Shown here one piece after another: positions 18,725 to 30,155 of a DNA stretch of 64,000 nucleotides. Each line of letters begins with the position of its first letter. Within the stretch, counting starts at the first letter, position 1. A program made the position numbers and the translations under genes. The stretch is from Aquimarina pacifica (GTDB lineage: Bacteria; Bacteroidota; Bacteroidia; Flavobacteriales; Flavobacteriaceae), in the NCBI RefSeq assembly GCF_000520955.1, contig NZ_JACC01000021.1, positions 1-64,000 of the forward strand, in the 5' to 3' direction. Below the pieces are notes generated by a model. The model made no database searches, was not told the DNA's origin, and saw only the letters and a program-made list of their open reading frames with translations.

Positions 18725-18765
18725 AAACTCCCGAATCATTAATGATTACGGGAGTTTCTATTTTT
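18725..18765 (+). terminator. tmRNA terminator
   Basis: AAACTCCCG pairs with CGGGAGTTT and an inner ATCAT/ATGAT element extends the hairpin. The tail is TTTCTATTTTTG. It starts four bases after the mature tmRNA end. Confidence 0.75.
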
Positions 18766-18848
18766 GACCAACAGTTATTATTTTCAGATTAATACTGTAA
18801 CTATAGTAGTCAACATAATAATACCACGAACATGAATCGTCTATATTT

Positions 18849-19211
18849 TTATTTTGCATTCAATAGTTCTGTAATATCATTAGGAATTGGCATACACCTT
18901 AATGGTGGAACATTTGCTCCTCCTGTATTACCCCGAGGAATATGATTAATAAATGATTTCCAACCACCAACAAGTAACCTAATAATTTGACCGAATACTT
19001 CTTTGGTATCTTTTTTTCTTAACCCAAATTTTAGCATTAGCCAATGTGAATAGGTATGCTCTATGGGGTAAGATTGGCCTATAATATGGCTTCTTTCCAA
19101 ATAGTGCCACGCAATATCATACTCTTTATTGATTAGATGGTAACGATAACAAATCAACTCTTTACTATAGGCAATTTTAAGATGCCTCGGTATTTTTATA
19201 TTAAATCTCAT
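18849..19211 (-). CDS. DUF3703 family protein
   Basis: About 120 residues with the DUF3703 pattern: AYSKELICYRYHLINKEYDIAWHYLERSHIIGQ, a helical His/Tyr-rich pair, then HTYSHWLMLKFGLR and a C-terminal RGNTGGANV segment. The family has no known activity and is often found beside metal-resistance or metal-uptake genes in Bacteroidetes and Proteobacteria. The frame could open at 19241, but MRFNIKIPRHLKIAYSKE at 19211 is the natural N-terminus. It is the last gene of the DUF6660-TonB receptor-Fur run, 53 bp after the regulator gene. Confidence 0.75.
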   Translation of the reverse strand: MRFNIKIPRHLKIAYSKELICYRYHLINKEYDIAWHYLERSHIIGQSYPIEHTYSHWLMLKFGLRKKDTKEVFGQIIRLLVGGWKSFINHIPRGNTGGANVPPLRCMPIPNDITELLNAK

Positions 19212-19264
19212 AATCACTAATTTTATATAAAAATAGTTCAATAGTTAGTGCAATAGAAGTGCAT

Positions 19265-19681
19265 TTATTGCCCGCTACATTTATCGCAAATTCCTTTTAC
19301 AACCAAGTTTACATTTTCTGAAACAAAACCATCTGGCACTTTTATCTGGGGTATTTTATGCTCTGTTAAGCAAATGGTTTCATTGCAATTGTTACAATGG
19401 AAATGTAAGTGTAAATCGGTTTTTATATCACAGCTACACCCCTGTTCGCATAATGCGTATTTGGTAATACCCGTACCATCGTCTATTTGATGTACAATAT
19501 CCTTTTCTTCAAAGGTTTTAATAGTTCTGTAAAGCGTAGTTCTATCTACTTTTTCAAAAGTGTTTTCTATATCACTTAAAGTAACCGCCACCTCTTTTTC
19601 TACAAGAAACTTATAGACCAACAAACGCATTGCTGTAATACGAATATCTTTTGATTCTAATAATTGTTCTATTGTTTCCAT
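19265..19681 (-). CDS. Fur family metal-responsive regulator
   Basis: A 138-residue repressor of the Fur/Zur/PerR family. The winged helix includes DRTTLYRTIKTFEEKDIV (residues 46-63), as in Fur. The dimerisation domain holds a His cluster HLHFHC and two CxxC pairs (C96/C99 and C132/C135) that make the structural zinc site. Which metal it senses cannot be read safely; the zinc-type layout and the His-rich partner genes favour zinc or another divalent metal over iron. The stop codon of the TonB receptor gene is only 2 bp upstream, so it is cotranscribed and probably autoregulates the operon. Confidence 0.85.
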   Translation of the reverse strand: METIEQLLESKDIRITAMRLLVYKFLVEKEVAVTLSDIENTFEKVDRTTLYRTIKTFEEKDIVHQIDDGTGITKYALCEQGCSCDIKTDLHLHFHCNNCNETICLTEHKIPQIKVPDGFVSENVNLVVKGICDKCSGQ

Positions 19682-19683
19682 AA

Positions 19684-21870
19684 CTAATCGTGGTCTTCGT
19701 TTCCGAATGGTTTAATAATAAGCCCTACACTAAATATAAACCCATCTGTAGGCGCATAAATCTCCGGAAAAACCGGATTCTCATGAGGTGGCAATATCAA
19801 AGGCGAAAACCTACTCTGTCTTCTATCGGTAAAATTCTCAAAATTCATAAATACGCTACCTAACTTAAAATTACGCATTAACAATAACCCCATAGTTACA
19901 AAATCTGTGGTTTCTGTCCCGTTTGATAAAAATTGTTTTCCCGTGTAATAAGTTTCATAACCTATTCGCCATTTTTCGGACTCATACATCAGCACACTAC
20001 CTACATTATGCTTTGCTGTTAAAGGCTTTTGCGGTTTACCTGCTAAGTAATTTAATCTTGTATCAATTAAGGCATAATTCAAAAACCACTTAAAATCTTT
20101 ATAAGAAAATTTAATATTGGTTTCGGCTCCTTTACTAATGATAACATCATTGGCATTCTCAAACTGAAAAAAATCATTATTTATCGAATTCAAAAGTAGA
20201 GCATCATTAATTACGGTTACATAAAATAATTGATTTATAGAAAAGCCTACCTCATTAGATAAATGTGTTTGATAATTCATATCGAAATTAACACCGTATG
20301 AGCGTTCAGAATCTACTGCCGTTTTATCTATGGCAAGAATATTTTCAAAATTGATATATTCTGCCTCCTCTGTAAATATATCAGGTATTTTGTATCCTAA
20401 GCCACCGCCAATCCTACTAGAAAATCCATTGTTATCTTTATATAACAATGAAATTCTTGGTAATGGAAAGAAACCAAAATCGTTGTTATAATCTATTCTT
20501 AACCCTGTTTCTAAAATCCAATGATCTGAAATATCATATATGTTATTTGCAAAGGCACCAAAGGTTACATCTTTTTGGTCTCGTTGTAATGGCATATTAT
20601 CATTTTCATCAAAATCTAAGGTGTATAGGTTTCCTCCAATTATCCAATCTGTTTTTTCTGATCCTTTATGATAAGTAATTTCGGTAAACGAATTCGTTTG
20701 TTTACCATCAAAATTGAAATCGGGAACAGTTAGGTTTCTATCAAAAAAGGAAATGCTATTTTTAAACTGTAATGAGCTAGTAGCATCTAGTTGCGTTTCA
20801 TAAACAAATTGACTACTTAAACGTTTTGAATTATTCTCTTCGGTATATTGATGAATTCCTTCTTCTCCACTTTCAATTTTAAGAATATCCCCACCAATTC
20901 TATCATCATAGATTCCGTTCAATCCAAACCATATGGTGGTTTTTTCTGATGGATAATAAAATAATTTAGGATTCAATGAAACTGATTTTGTTTGTGGTAA
21001 ATTACTAAAACCATCACCTTCAGGGTCGTATTCTTTTTGATAATGCCCAGAAGCATAGAGTAAAAAACCAAAATTATCATTTCTTTTGCTATAAAAAATA
21101 TTTGATGTACTTCCTAAAGCATGGGTTTGAGTGAGCATAATATCTAATGTAGGTTCTTTATCAGGTGTTTTAGATACCATATTTACTAACCCTGCGATAG
21201 CACCACCCCCATATAAAGTAGAAGAACTACCTTTTATAATTTCGAACTGCTTAAGATCTAAAGGTGGTATTTGCAATATGCTTAATCCACTCGAAAAACC
21301 ACCATAAAGCGGAAAACCATCTCTTAATAACTGTGTATATCGTCCATCTAATCCTTGAATACGAATATTAATGCTACCACTACTTAAAGAGGTTTGTTGC
21401 ATTTGTATTCCTGTGCTTTCGCGAAGTACCATAGAAATATTGGTAGGATTCATTAGAGTTTTTTCTCCTAATTCTTCTGCTCCAATAAACTCAATGCGAG
21501 TAGGTATCTCTTTTACCGTTCTTGTGCTACGAGTAGATTGAAGCACGACTTCATCTAATTCATTACCATCTTTTTTAAGTTTAAATATCAATTCTATTTC
21601 GCTGGGTACTCGAATGGCCTTTTCTAATGTTTTGAAGCCTAAAAAAGAAATCATCACTTGATATTGACCATTAGGTATTGCTGTAAAGTCTACAATACCA
21701 TCAGAATTGGTAACTAATCCTTTTTCTAAAACGCCAAAATAAACTGTGGCACCCATCAAAGGTTCATTTTCTGAATCTGTTATAACTTTTATACGTATAT
21801 CAGATTTTTGTGCCTGTAATGACAGGCATAGGAATAACATGAGCTTTAAGCCCAATAAATATTTATTCAT
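19684..21870 (-). CDS. TonB-dependent receptor, probable metal or metallophore uptake
   Basis: An outer-membrane receptor of 728 residues. It has a signal peptide ending near LQAQKSD, a carboxypeptidase-like regulatory domain (about 22-105; ITDSENEPLMGATVYFG), a plug (about 115-225; RESTGIQMQQTS, IRIQGLDGRYTQLLRDGFPLYGG, KGSSSTLYGGGAIAGLVNMVS) and a beta-barrel with alternating aromatic strands to the C-terminus. It resembles FecA/BtuB-type receptors, not the much longer SusC type. Neighbours are a His-rich exported DUF6660 protein upstream and a Fur-type repressor directly downstream, which together point to metal import under metal control. Confidence 0.88.
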   Translation of the reverse strand: MNKYLLGLKLMLFLCLSLQAQKSDIRIKVITDSENEPLMGATVYFGVLEKGLVTNSDGIVDFTAIPNGQYQVMISFLGFKTLEKAIRVPSEIELIFKLKKDGNELDEVVLQSTRSTRTVKEIPTRIEFIGAEELGEKTLMNPTNISMVLRESTGIQMQQTSLSSGSINIRIQGLDGRYTQLLRDGFPLYGGFSSGLSILQIPPLDLKQFEIIKGSSSTLYGGGAIAGLVNMVSKTPDKEPTLDIMLTQTHALGSTSNIFYSKRNDNFGFLLYASGHYQKEYDPEGDGFSNLPQTKSVSLNPKLFYYPSEKTTIWFGLNGIYDDRIGGDILKIESGEEGIHQYTEENNSKRLSSQFVYETQLDATSSLQFKNSISFFDRNLTVPDFNFDGKQTNSFTEITYHKGSEKTDWIIGGNLYTLDFDENDNMPLQRDQKDVTFGAFANNIYDISDHWILETGLRIDYNNDFGFFPLPRISLLYKDNNGFSSRIGGGLGYKIPDIFTEEAEYINFENILAIDKTAVDSERSYGVNFDMNYQTHLSNEVGFSINQLFYVTVINDALLLNSINNDFFQFENANDVIISKGAETNIKFSYKDFKWFLNYALIDTRLNYLAGKPQKPLTAKHNVGSVLMYESEKWRIGYETYYTGKQFLSNGTETTDFVTMGLLLMRNFKLGSVFMNFENFTDRRQSRFSPLILPPHENPVFPEIYAPTDGFIFSVGLIIKPFGNEDHD

Positions 21871-21918
21871 TAAAATGTAATTATAATTAACTAAAAATTG
21901 ATTTAAAATCGTTTTATT

Positions 21919-22239
21919 TTAGCCAATTATCTTCGGTGGTTGCCAAATATTAGAGTGAAAGTCAAACCTATAAATAGGCTCATAAGTTGATATTAAATGT
22001 GTAGAAATTTTGGTGTAAAATATGAGTTCAAACGTTGCTAATGGCTCATAAGTAATTGACATACCACAACAATTACAAATACAAGTTATAGAACAAGAAT
22101 CATCATTATGTTCTTCTTCATGATTGTGTCCTATACTCGATTCTTCATGATTTGAATCTTCAAAATGTTGACCATCAGAACAAGGTTTTGCTGATAAAGC
22201 AAAAATTATAAGTGCTAATATGGTACTTAATAATTTCAT
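21919..22239 (-). CDS. DUF6660-like His/Cys-rich exported protein
   Basis: A small secreted protein of 106 residues. A signal peptide (LLSTILALIIFALSAKPC) is followed by a His/Glu-rich stretch including EESSIGHNHEEEHNDDSC, then a Cys cluster CSITCICNCCG, and an ending in FDFHSNIWQPPKIIG. These features match the DUF6660 family of Bacteroidetes, found beside TonB receptors and metal efflux genes. It could bind or buffer metal in the periplasm (inference). The longer frame from 22314 adds residues before the signal peptide; the ATG at 22239 is preferred. It is the first gene of the four-gene operon, 48 bp before the receptor gene. Confidence 0.75.
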   Translation of the reverse strand: MKLLSTILALIIFALSAKPCSDGQHFEDSNHEESSIGHNHEEEHNDDSCSITCICNCCGMSITYEPLATFELIFYTKISTHLISTYEPIYRFDFHSNIWQPPKIIG

Positions 22240-22337
22240 TACTTCAAAGATATTAATTTTTAGATGCAATGGTTGTGCAAAAGATACCGAAAGTTTACTT
22301 AAAAATATCTTCAATGGTACTGCTGACAGAAAAAATC

Positions 22338-23552
22338 TTATAAATTTTTAGAAAATTTTGATAAGGAAAAATCAAAAGTACTTCCTTCATTGAGAACCGA
22401 CGTAACACTTATTTGCCCTCCCAAATTATTAACAATCTTTTTTACAGAAGCAAGCCCAATCCCTGTACCCATGTTTCCATTACGATCTGCAACCCCAACA
22501 ACCGAGAATAATTCAAAAATTTTATCAATATATTCTTTTGGAATGCCATCAGAATTATCTGTAACAGAAAAATTATAGAAATCATCGTCTTCAGAAATTC
22601 GTATCTCAATCTTTATATCTTGCTTTGAGTTGTATTTAATAGCATTGGTAACCAAATTAATTAAAATTCGCATCAAAGCAGATTTATAGGTGTAAATTTC
22701 TTCTATATCGCTCTTACATATTAAATTGATAACATGCTCTGTGTCAGTAATATTTTTTAGTTCTTCTATAAGTGAAGATATTTCTATGGTTTCTTTTGCT
22801 GCCTTGAGTAAATCATCATTTTTATAAAACCTTAAGATTCCGTCGATATAATCTTTTAAGGAATGTGAGGATATTTTTAGATACTCTAAATATTGCAAAG
22901 ACTCTTCATTTAACTTATCCTCATTACTATCTTTTAATAGTTCTGTAATCGAAATTATATTTGCAAGAGGGGATTTGAGGTCATGAGAAACTCTACTTGC
23001 AAATTTTTGCAAATCTTCGTTTCTTTTTCTTAATGTTTCTTGAAATTTAATAAGTTTAAAATTCTGATATCTTTGCTCAAAAAGACTAACCACTTGTTTT
23101 GACATTGCCAAAAGCGCATCTAATTGCTTTTCACTAAGCTTTCTTGGCTTATGATCGTAAACACATAATGTCCCCAATTTAAAACCATCAGAATCTACCA
23201 AAGGGGCGCCTGCATAAAAAATGGCTTTATAATCAGTAACCAGAGGGTTTCCTTCAAAACGATGATCTTTTCTTGCATCTTCAATAATCGTGATTGGTTC
23301 TTCAGAAAGAATAGTATGACCACAAAAAGATATATTTCTAGGTGATTCATTAAAAGGAACACCATAATGTGATTTCAGAAAATTACGCTCTTTATCCAAT
23401 AGCGTAATTAATGAAATCGGAACATCACAGATATAGGACATTAAGGAAGTTATTGTATCATAATCATCTTCTGCCCCTGTATCTAATAACTGATATTTTT
23501 CAACAGCTATCTGACGTTCTTTTTCGTTATGCGGATATTCTGGTGATATCAT
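22338..23552 (-). CDS. GAF-domain sensor histidine kinase
   Basis: A 404-residue soluble kinase with no membrane span. Residues about 20-155 form a GAF domain of the type found in redox/light or small-molecule sensors (NISFCGHTILSEEPITIIEDARKD). Next comes a HisKA dimerisation helix with the phospho-acceptor His190 in RVSHDLKSPLANI. The ATPase domain follows: N box NLVTNAIKYNSK, DNSDGIPKEYIDKIFELF and the G2 box GTGIGLASVKKIV. There is no receiver domain attached and no response regulator next door, so the partner is elsewhere. An inverted repeat occupies the region just before its start. Confidence 0.88.
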   Translation of the reverse strand: MISPEYPHNEKERQIAVEKYQLLDTGAEDDYDTITSLMSYICDVPISLITLLDKERNFLKSHYGVPFNESPRNISFCGHTILSEEPITIIEDARKDHRFEGNPLVTDYKAIFYAGAPLVDSDGFKLGTLCVYDHKPRKLSEKQLDALLAMSKQVVSLFEQRYQNFKLIKFQETLRKRNEDLQKFASRVSHDLKSPLANIISITELLKDSNEDKLNEESLQYLEYLKISSHSLKDYIDGILRFYKNDDLLKAAKETIEISSLIEELKNITDTEHVINLICKSDIEEIYTYKSALMRILINLVTNAIKYNSKQDIKIEIRISEDDDFYNFSVTDNSDGIPKEYIDKIFELFSVVGVADRNGNMGTGIGLASVKKIVNNLGGQISVTSVLNEGSTFDFSLSKFSKNL

Positions 23553-23583
23553 GTAATAAGCCTCGTTATAATTTAATAACTTT

Positions 23584-23629
23584 TAAATTAATAAAACGAC
23601 TTATCGAGGTTACTCGTTTTATTAATTTA
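23584..23629. repeat. Perfect 16-bp inverted repeat upstream of the histidine kinase
   Basis: Arms TAAATTAATAAAACGA (23584-23599) and its exact complement TCGTTTTATTAATTTA (23614-23629) flank a 14-nt loop. It sits 32-77 nt before the kinase start on the minus strand, inside the otherwise gene-free 23553-23948 interval. That is the position expected for an operator or leader hairpin. The rest of the interval shows nothing recognisable. Confidence 0.6.
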
Positions 23630-23948
23630 GATTATTTATTTAAATACATTTTACTATTTATATTGCCACTAACTCAATGTTATATCTTCTTAATTAACTC
23701 CTGCAACAAAGACGTATTAAGCTAACGTTTTAAATAAAAAAACGTTCATCGTCTAGAACCTGTTTTACATTATAACAACCATCATACATACCTCATAAAG
23801 GATCCAGAAATTAGTCATATAAATACCATAAACATTACATACTTACAAATTAATAATTCTTTTTCACTATCACCAAAGAAATCATTGAATTATAATAAAA
23901 ATTTAAAATATTGACTAACAACACTTTAATCTACAAAATTTCAGACAC

Positions 23949-24290
23949 TTATATTTTAGTAAATAAGACAGTTTTTTTTATTGAACCTCTATTAATAATT
24001 AACATATACGCACCTACTTCTAAACTTTCTACATTAATAGATGAGACATCTGCACTTAAAGATTTCATAAAAACCTTCTTCCCTTGCATATCAATAATTT
24101 CAATAGAATAATTGACACTTTCTAATCCAGAAATACCTAACTCCCCTTTTGTAGGAATAGGATATACTCTTATCTTTTCGAAGTCAAATTTATTAGAAAT
24201 TTGCTCATTTTCATCTATGCATTCTGGAGTCTCTGAATTGTTATTAAATAAAATAACGAAATTTTCATTTTTAGTTAAAGAAAAGTATTT
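23949..24290 (-). pseudogene. Remnant of a T9SS-secreted protein (type A sorting domain)
   Basis: The minus-strand frame is open for 113 codons with no start codon and ends at TAA 23949. Its C-terminal 80 residues form a por-secretion (type IX) C-terminal sorting domain: FEKIRVYPIPTKGELGI, then YSIEIIDMQGKKVFM, then SINVESLEVGAYMLIINN and KKTVLFTKI. Just upstream the frame meets a TGA, and a shifted frame continues for about 18 codons, so the body of the gene has decayed. What the cargo domain was cannot be recovered. Its position beside two alginate lyases suggests a lost extracellular polysaccharide enzyme (inference). Confidence 0.75.
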
Positions 24291-24690
24291 TCAAAATTTC
24301 ATTGCTGACACCATTAGTTTTCTTTAGTAAGGATTAAAAGCAATTAAAACATATACTTCTTAAGTAATAACGTATCAAAATAAACGACTAATCTATCGTA
24401 ACGAAGATACTACATAAATAAGAGAGCTTTCTATCAAAAATGATTATGTCTATTAACAAAACTAGAATTTGTAGAATTTTAATTAGTATTCGGTAAAACC
24501 GAACTCCTAATTTCTAAATCAGGAAGAAAATACTTTATGCAAAGTGTATCACAATTAACAAGTAAAAAAGTAAATACCTGATATACAACCTCTTTAAATC
24601 AGCTAATAAATAAAACAAGATAATGATGGGTTTTGACTAAGATCCTGACTCAATATAAATTAAGCGTAAACACAAAAGAACTCTCAAAAA
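24291..24690. other. Gene-free decayed stretch after the first alginate lyase
   Basis: No intact frame. The minus-strand translation around 24291-24345 may be a frameshifted continuation of the sorting-domain remnant. A small hairpin with TTCGGT/ACCGAA inside AATTAG/CTAATT lies at about 24480-24513. Otherwise AT-rich and featureless to my reading. Confidence 0.4.
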
Positions 24691-24739
24691 AAATAGCTGG
24701 CCCCCAACCTTATTAAGGTTTCTGAGATACCAGCTATTA
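24691..24739 (-). terminator. Terminator of the first PL7 gene
   Basis: AATAGCTGG pairs with CCAGCTATT, and AACCTTATTAAGGTT forms an inner hairpin. On the minus strand the stem is followed by eight T. It starts 22 bp after the stop codon. Confidence 0.8.
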
Positions 24740-24760
24740 TTTATAATTTTCTTTATTCTA

Positions 24761-26593
24761 TTAATATGTCACTTGTAATGACAAATCTTTTACAGCAACT
24801 AAACCATATGCTGATGGCGACTCATTAGAATACCCTTCTCCTGACTTACAGTCTTCTAGGAACATCGTTGATTGTGTATAACATCCAACTTTAAAGTACC
24901 CTGTAGCATCCTCAGCTTCCCAAGTATCATCCCAAGAATCTCCTGTATCTTCATTAATGATTTCACAAGTAATATTTCCGTTATTAACAATTACAGTAAC
25001 ACGCAATTGTTGACCTAAAGAATATGGCAATACATATTCTGCAGTACTATCTTCATTTTGCACTACATGTAACCCTTGATCATCTGCTCTGTATTCAACT
25101 CTTAGTGGCTCATCATCAGGACCATGAATCTGTACCATGGATACTTCTGGCTTCTCTACTGGTAAGTGTACTGCTCTAACACGTACATCTAAGTACTGAT
25201 AGTCATCCATGCTCCAATAGTTATCATCACCCCCAGGTGTTTGTCTAAGCTCAGATCTAGGGTAAGAAGAACCACTTGTTGTTGCTCCACCACAATGCGC
25301 TTTAAAAAACACTTCATCGCCACTTACATAAAAATAATCAGAATAAGGAGCTGTAATTTTACCCGTAATATCTCTCATTTCATAGGCATTTCTATTTCTA
25401 TCATCACAATCACTTCCTCCTCCTTCACTATCATTACCATTACTATCTAAAGGATATGTAATTTTCCATTTATCCAACGTAGCCAGTATACTTGACGGGT
25501 TATCTCCACTAGGAATAATAGTATCGTCATCATCTTCATCATCTTCATCATCTCCGTCATCGTCATCTTCATCTTCATCATCGTCATTGTCATCATCATC
25601 GTCTCCTCCTTCATTTCCATCATCTCCATTACCACCATCGGCATCTCCAAACTCAAAGACCTGAACTTCTGCCAACGACAATGGATTAGTACCTCTTAAT
25701 TTTATACGAACTCTAGAAGCTACTGCACCATCCATATTTATTGTTACCGATGGACTAGGCGTATCCTCTATATATATTTTTTTAACTTGATCCCCTTTAT
25801 CATTGTATAAGAATACATCAAAACTACTCAATCTACTAGAACAGCAATTTGTACGATTCCAGATAACAACATCTCCTATTGCATATTCTTCTCCTAATCT
25901 AACTTGCCACCATGGTCTGTATGTCCTTGAAGTATGTGTAATGGATCCATCACTCCAGTTACCAGAAGTATTACCATCAACAGCTTTACCTGCTAAACCA
26001 TTATATGCCATTGAAGACTGCTGTGCTTTTTTACCCAAGGCCAAATTATCTCCCGAAGAGTCTCCTCCATCATTTGTTCCCGTACTTATCAATTCAAAAT
26101 CATCAAAACGAACATCTCCACTATCTCGAAGACCAACGATCGTCACCGAAGACGAAGCTCCACTATTAAATGATATAGAAACCTCTGTATATTCATCAAC
26201 ATCAAAATCTTTTGTTTGACCACCTACAGATAACTTACCATTACCATCTACCCAAGCCGTAAGTACGTAATCTGTATTTGTACTTATATTTACTGTTTGT
26301 TCTATTTTTCCAGAAGAACTTGTTACCTTACCCGCTTTGGATCCTGAATGTTCATCTCCCGAAATGGCAAACTTACTCTCATCTCCCCAACCCGTTTTTC
26401 CGAATTCAAATCCTGGGTTATCAATTACAACATATTTTTTTTGAGAGTTTTCATCAATAACATCTGAGTTCTGGAACTCTTCATTAGTACAATTAAATAC
26501 TAAAATCGATAAAAGAGGTAAAACGAGTGCATTGATACTTTTACCGCGCCATAGAAAAGTATTCTTTTTCTTTTTAATTTTTGAATTTTTCAT
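24761..26593 (-). CDS. Modular PL7 alginate lyase lipoprotein (copy 1)
   Basis: Cleaves alginate by beta-elimination at the cell surface. Domains in order: lipoprotein signal (ILVFNC), a CBM4/9-like jelly roll (about 58-175; NPGFEFGKTGWGD), an F5/8-type CBM32-like domain (about 185-315; ALGKKAQQSS through SLAEVQVFE), an Asp-dominated linker (about 318-365), and a C-terminal alginate_lyase2 domain. The lyase has all three PL7 signatures: RSELR (446-450), QIH (488-490) and YFKVGCYTQ (566-574). QIH is usually linked to activity on G-containing blocks. It is a tandem paralogue of the next gene, with almost identical catalytic domain, and has no SusC/D of its own nearby. Its own terminator follows. 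Confidence 0.93.
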   Translation of the reverse strand: MKNSKIKKKKNTFLWRGKSINALVLPLLSILVFNCTNEEFQNSDVIDENSQKKYVVIDNPGFEFGKTGWGDESKFAISGDEHSGSKAGKVTSSSGKIEQTVNISTNTDYVLTAWVDGNGKLSVGGQTKDFDVDEYTEVSISFNSGASSSVTIVGLRDSGDVRFDDFELISTGTNDGGDSSGDNLALGKKAQQSSMAYNGLAGKAVDGNTSGNWSDGSITHTSRTYRPWWQVRLGEEYAIGDVVIWNRTNCCSSRLSSFDVFLYNDKGDQVKKIYIEDTPSPSVTINMDGAVASRVRIKLRGTNPLSLAEVQVFEFGDADGGNGDDGNEGGDDDDDNDDDEDEDDDDGDDEDDEDDDDTIIPSGDNPSSILATLDKWKITYPLDSNGNDSEGGGSDCDDRNRNAYEMRDITGKITAPYSDYFYVSGDEVFFKAHCGGATTSGSSYPRSELRQTPGGDDNYWSMDDYQYLDVRVRAVHLPVEKPEVSMVQIHGPDDEPLRVEYRADDQGLHVVQNEDSTAEYVLPYSLGQQLRVTVIVNNGNITCEIINEDTGDSWDDTWEAEDATGYFKVGCYTQSTMFLEDCKSGEGYSNESPSAYGLVAVKDLSLQVTY

Positions 26594-27170
26594 TTTTAAG
26601 AGTTTGCAAATTAATCTGTGTATGGTTAAACTATGGTAATGATTGTGTAATAATTAAAATCTTTGGGCACACTTTTGAGATGAACATAACGGCACTAAAA
26701 ACCTAATTATCAATCAAATAAAATGCACGTATACTACTAAATAGCAAAAATGGAGCAAATAAGAAGATGTATCTATTTACAAAACTATTTATTTTTTTGT
26801 CAAAATATTAAGCAGAAAACACTGCTATTTATGCAACGACGGCAAATGTAGATAAACATGAAATAAAAACTCTAGGCGCACGATAATGCGTAATAAAGTA
26901 GCTAGAATTCGTTGGGAATTAAATACTATTTGAGTTTTTTTGATATCCTGATCTTGTTGAATCTAGAATAATCCAAAGTTTCTGTTCAAAATTGAAGAAG
27001 TTTTATACGAAAAGAACAGTTTAATTTTTAATTAGGCTTGCTTGTATTGAGATTAATACCAAAAACCATTAAAAAAATATGTAGGTGATAGTAGATTTGG
27101 GATAAAAAATGGTTAGTTAGTTCGGTTCAAAATTTAGGGCAAAAAAAGTAAAACGAACTTATTAAAAATA
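26594..27170. other. Intergenic region between the two PL7 genes
   Basis: AT-rich, about 580 bp, with no credible frame. On the minus strand it must contain the promoter of PL7 copy 1; a near-consensus TTAATTTG lies close to its start, without a clear -33. It is not similar to the region upstream of copy 2, so the duplication is confined to the coding part. Confidence 0.4.
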
Positions 27171-27220
27171 AGAATAGCTAGCATCTATTCTATACACACA
27201 GCATAGATACTAGCTATTCT
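27171..27220 (-). terminator. Terminator of the second PL7 gene
   Basis: Perfect 11-bp arms AGAATAGCTAG and CTAGCTATTCT flank a loop that contains a second pair, ATCTAT and ATAGAT. On the minus strand a TTATTTTTAAT tail follows. It lies 15 bp after the stop codon. Confidence 0.75.
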
Positions 27221-27234
27221 CAATTATTTACTTA

Positions 27235-29037
<1,803 letters not shown>

Positions 29038-30155
29038 AGTATTTTTTTAGTTTAGTAATTAATGTTAGTAAAAGTGTTTCTTATGTATAAATTTTATTAT
29101 TAAAAATTGTTTGCATTTTTAATACAAACTGAAATATTAAGCTATTTGGAGTCGTAGTATAATTCAATTGACTTTTCAAATTAGTACTTAATAGATATCT
29201 TTTTGTAGACTGCGAAATAAAAAACCTAGAAATAAAATGATTGACTATATCGAAAATAAACCCTCGAACTATTAATGATTATTCAAAAAAGGCTTTTGAA
29301 ATTATCAAAATCATAATGGTGGTTAAATATAGTCACATAGAAGTCCCCATAATTGCATTTTCTGTGCAATTAATATTTTTAAATAGGTAAGTAGTATTAT
29401 GATTGTGATACTGACAACTAATTAAAAAAGTTTTCTGTGCAGTTATATATTTTTGTTACATAGTTTAGTATCGTTTTAATCGAAATAAATTTCGATATTT
29501 ATTAATTAAGCTATTATCAAATGCTACATCTGAATGAGCCTTCCCCTTTTTTTCTTTTACTCTAAAAATTCTTTTAAAGTATTTTTGTTTTGTTGTTACT
29601 AAGCAAATGAAATTCTAAAAACATATTTAAAAGCATTGTTTTCTTAGAACTCTTTTCACTTTTTCTTCCCTTACTTTTGAAACAGTTCGTATCACTTAAA
29701 AATTTAGAGTACGGAAAACAGCAAACTGCTGTTGTAGTGTATCCATAATCATTTTTAACTATACTCATCATCTGTTCCGTTTTCAAATCTTGTTACTTAA
29801 GTGTTTCTTGTATCTTAACTAATAACTTTGTTTGAACTGGTCAACCAATTCCTACACAATATTAGTAATTCTTTAACTAACTTCAAACGTTTTCGCAAAA
29901 AATACTACTCATAAACCTCAAATAGTTAAGTTATTAACATAAAAGGCTTACAGAATAAAATTAACAAAAGACAGGAAAAGCAGTAATAGCAAAGGATTCA
30001 CATACTTTCTATTAAAATCATAATAACCAGAGAATCAACTCAAAAAGTTATTAACATTTATGTTAAAATTTCACCATATCTCACAATTTTGGCTTTAGAA
30101 TTACGGATTCACTAAAAAAAAGCCCATAAAATTTTCGAGAAGATTGTATTTCATC
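29038..30155. other. Gene-free 1.1-kb interval between PL7 copy 2 and the laminarin locus
   Basis: No frame here looks coding; a 70-codon minus frame at 29574-29786 has no recognisable features. A direct repeat TTTTCTGTGCAATTA / TTTTCTGTGCAGTTA occurs near 29368 and 29432. The interval must hold the PL7 copy 2 promoter and the 3' end of the glucan operon. No IS remnants were seen. Confidence 0.4.

Noticed and set aside
22240..22337. TGCA-N7-TGCA element before the DUF6660 gene as a Zur/Fur box
   Set aside because: Too short and not matching a known box; would need comparison with relatives.
24112..24327. 71-codon plus frame, with 23911-24111 beside it
   Set aside because: Antisense of the T9SS sorting-domain remnant, which explains the open frame.
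25447..25656. Met/Thr/Lys-rich minus frame
   Set aside because: Alternative-frame reading of the acidic linker repeats.
29574..29786. 70-codon minus frame in the 1.1-kb gap
   Set aside because: No signal, domain or credible ribosome-binding site; length is within chance for AT-rich DNA.
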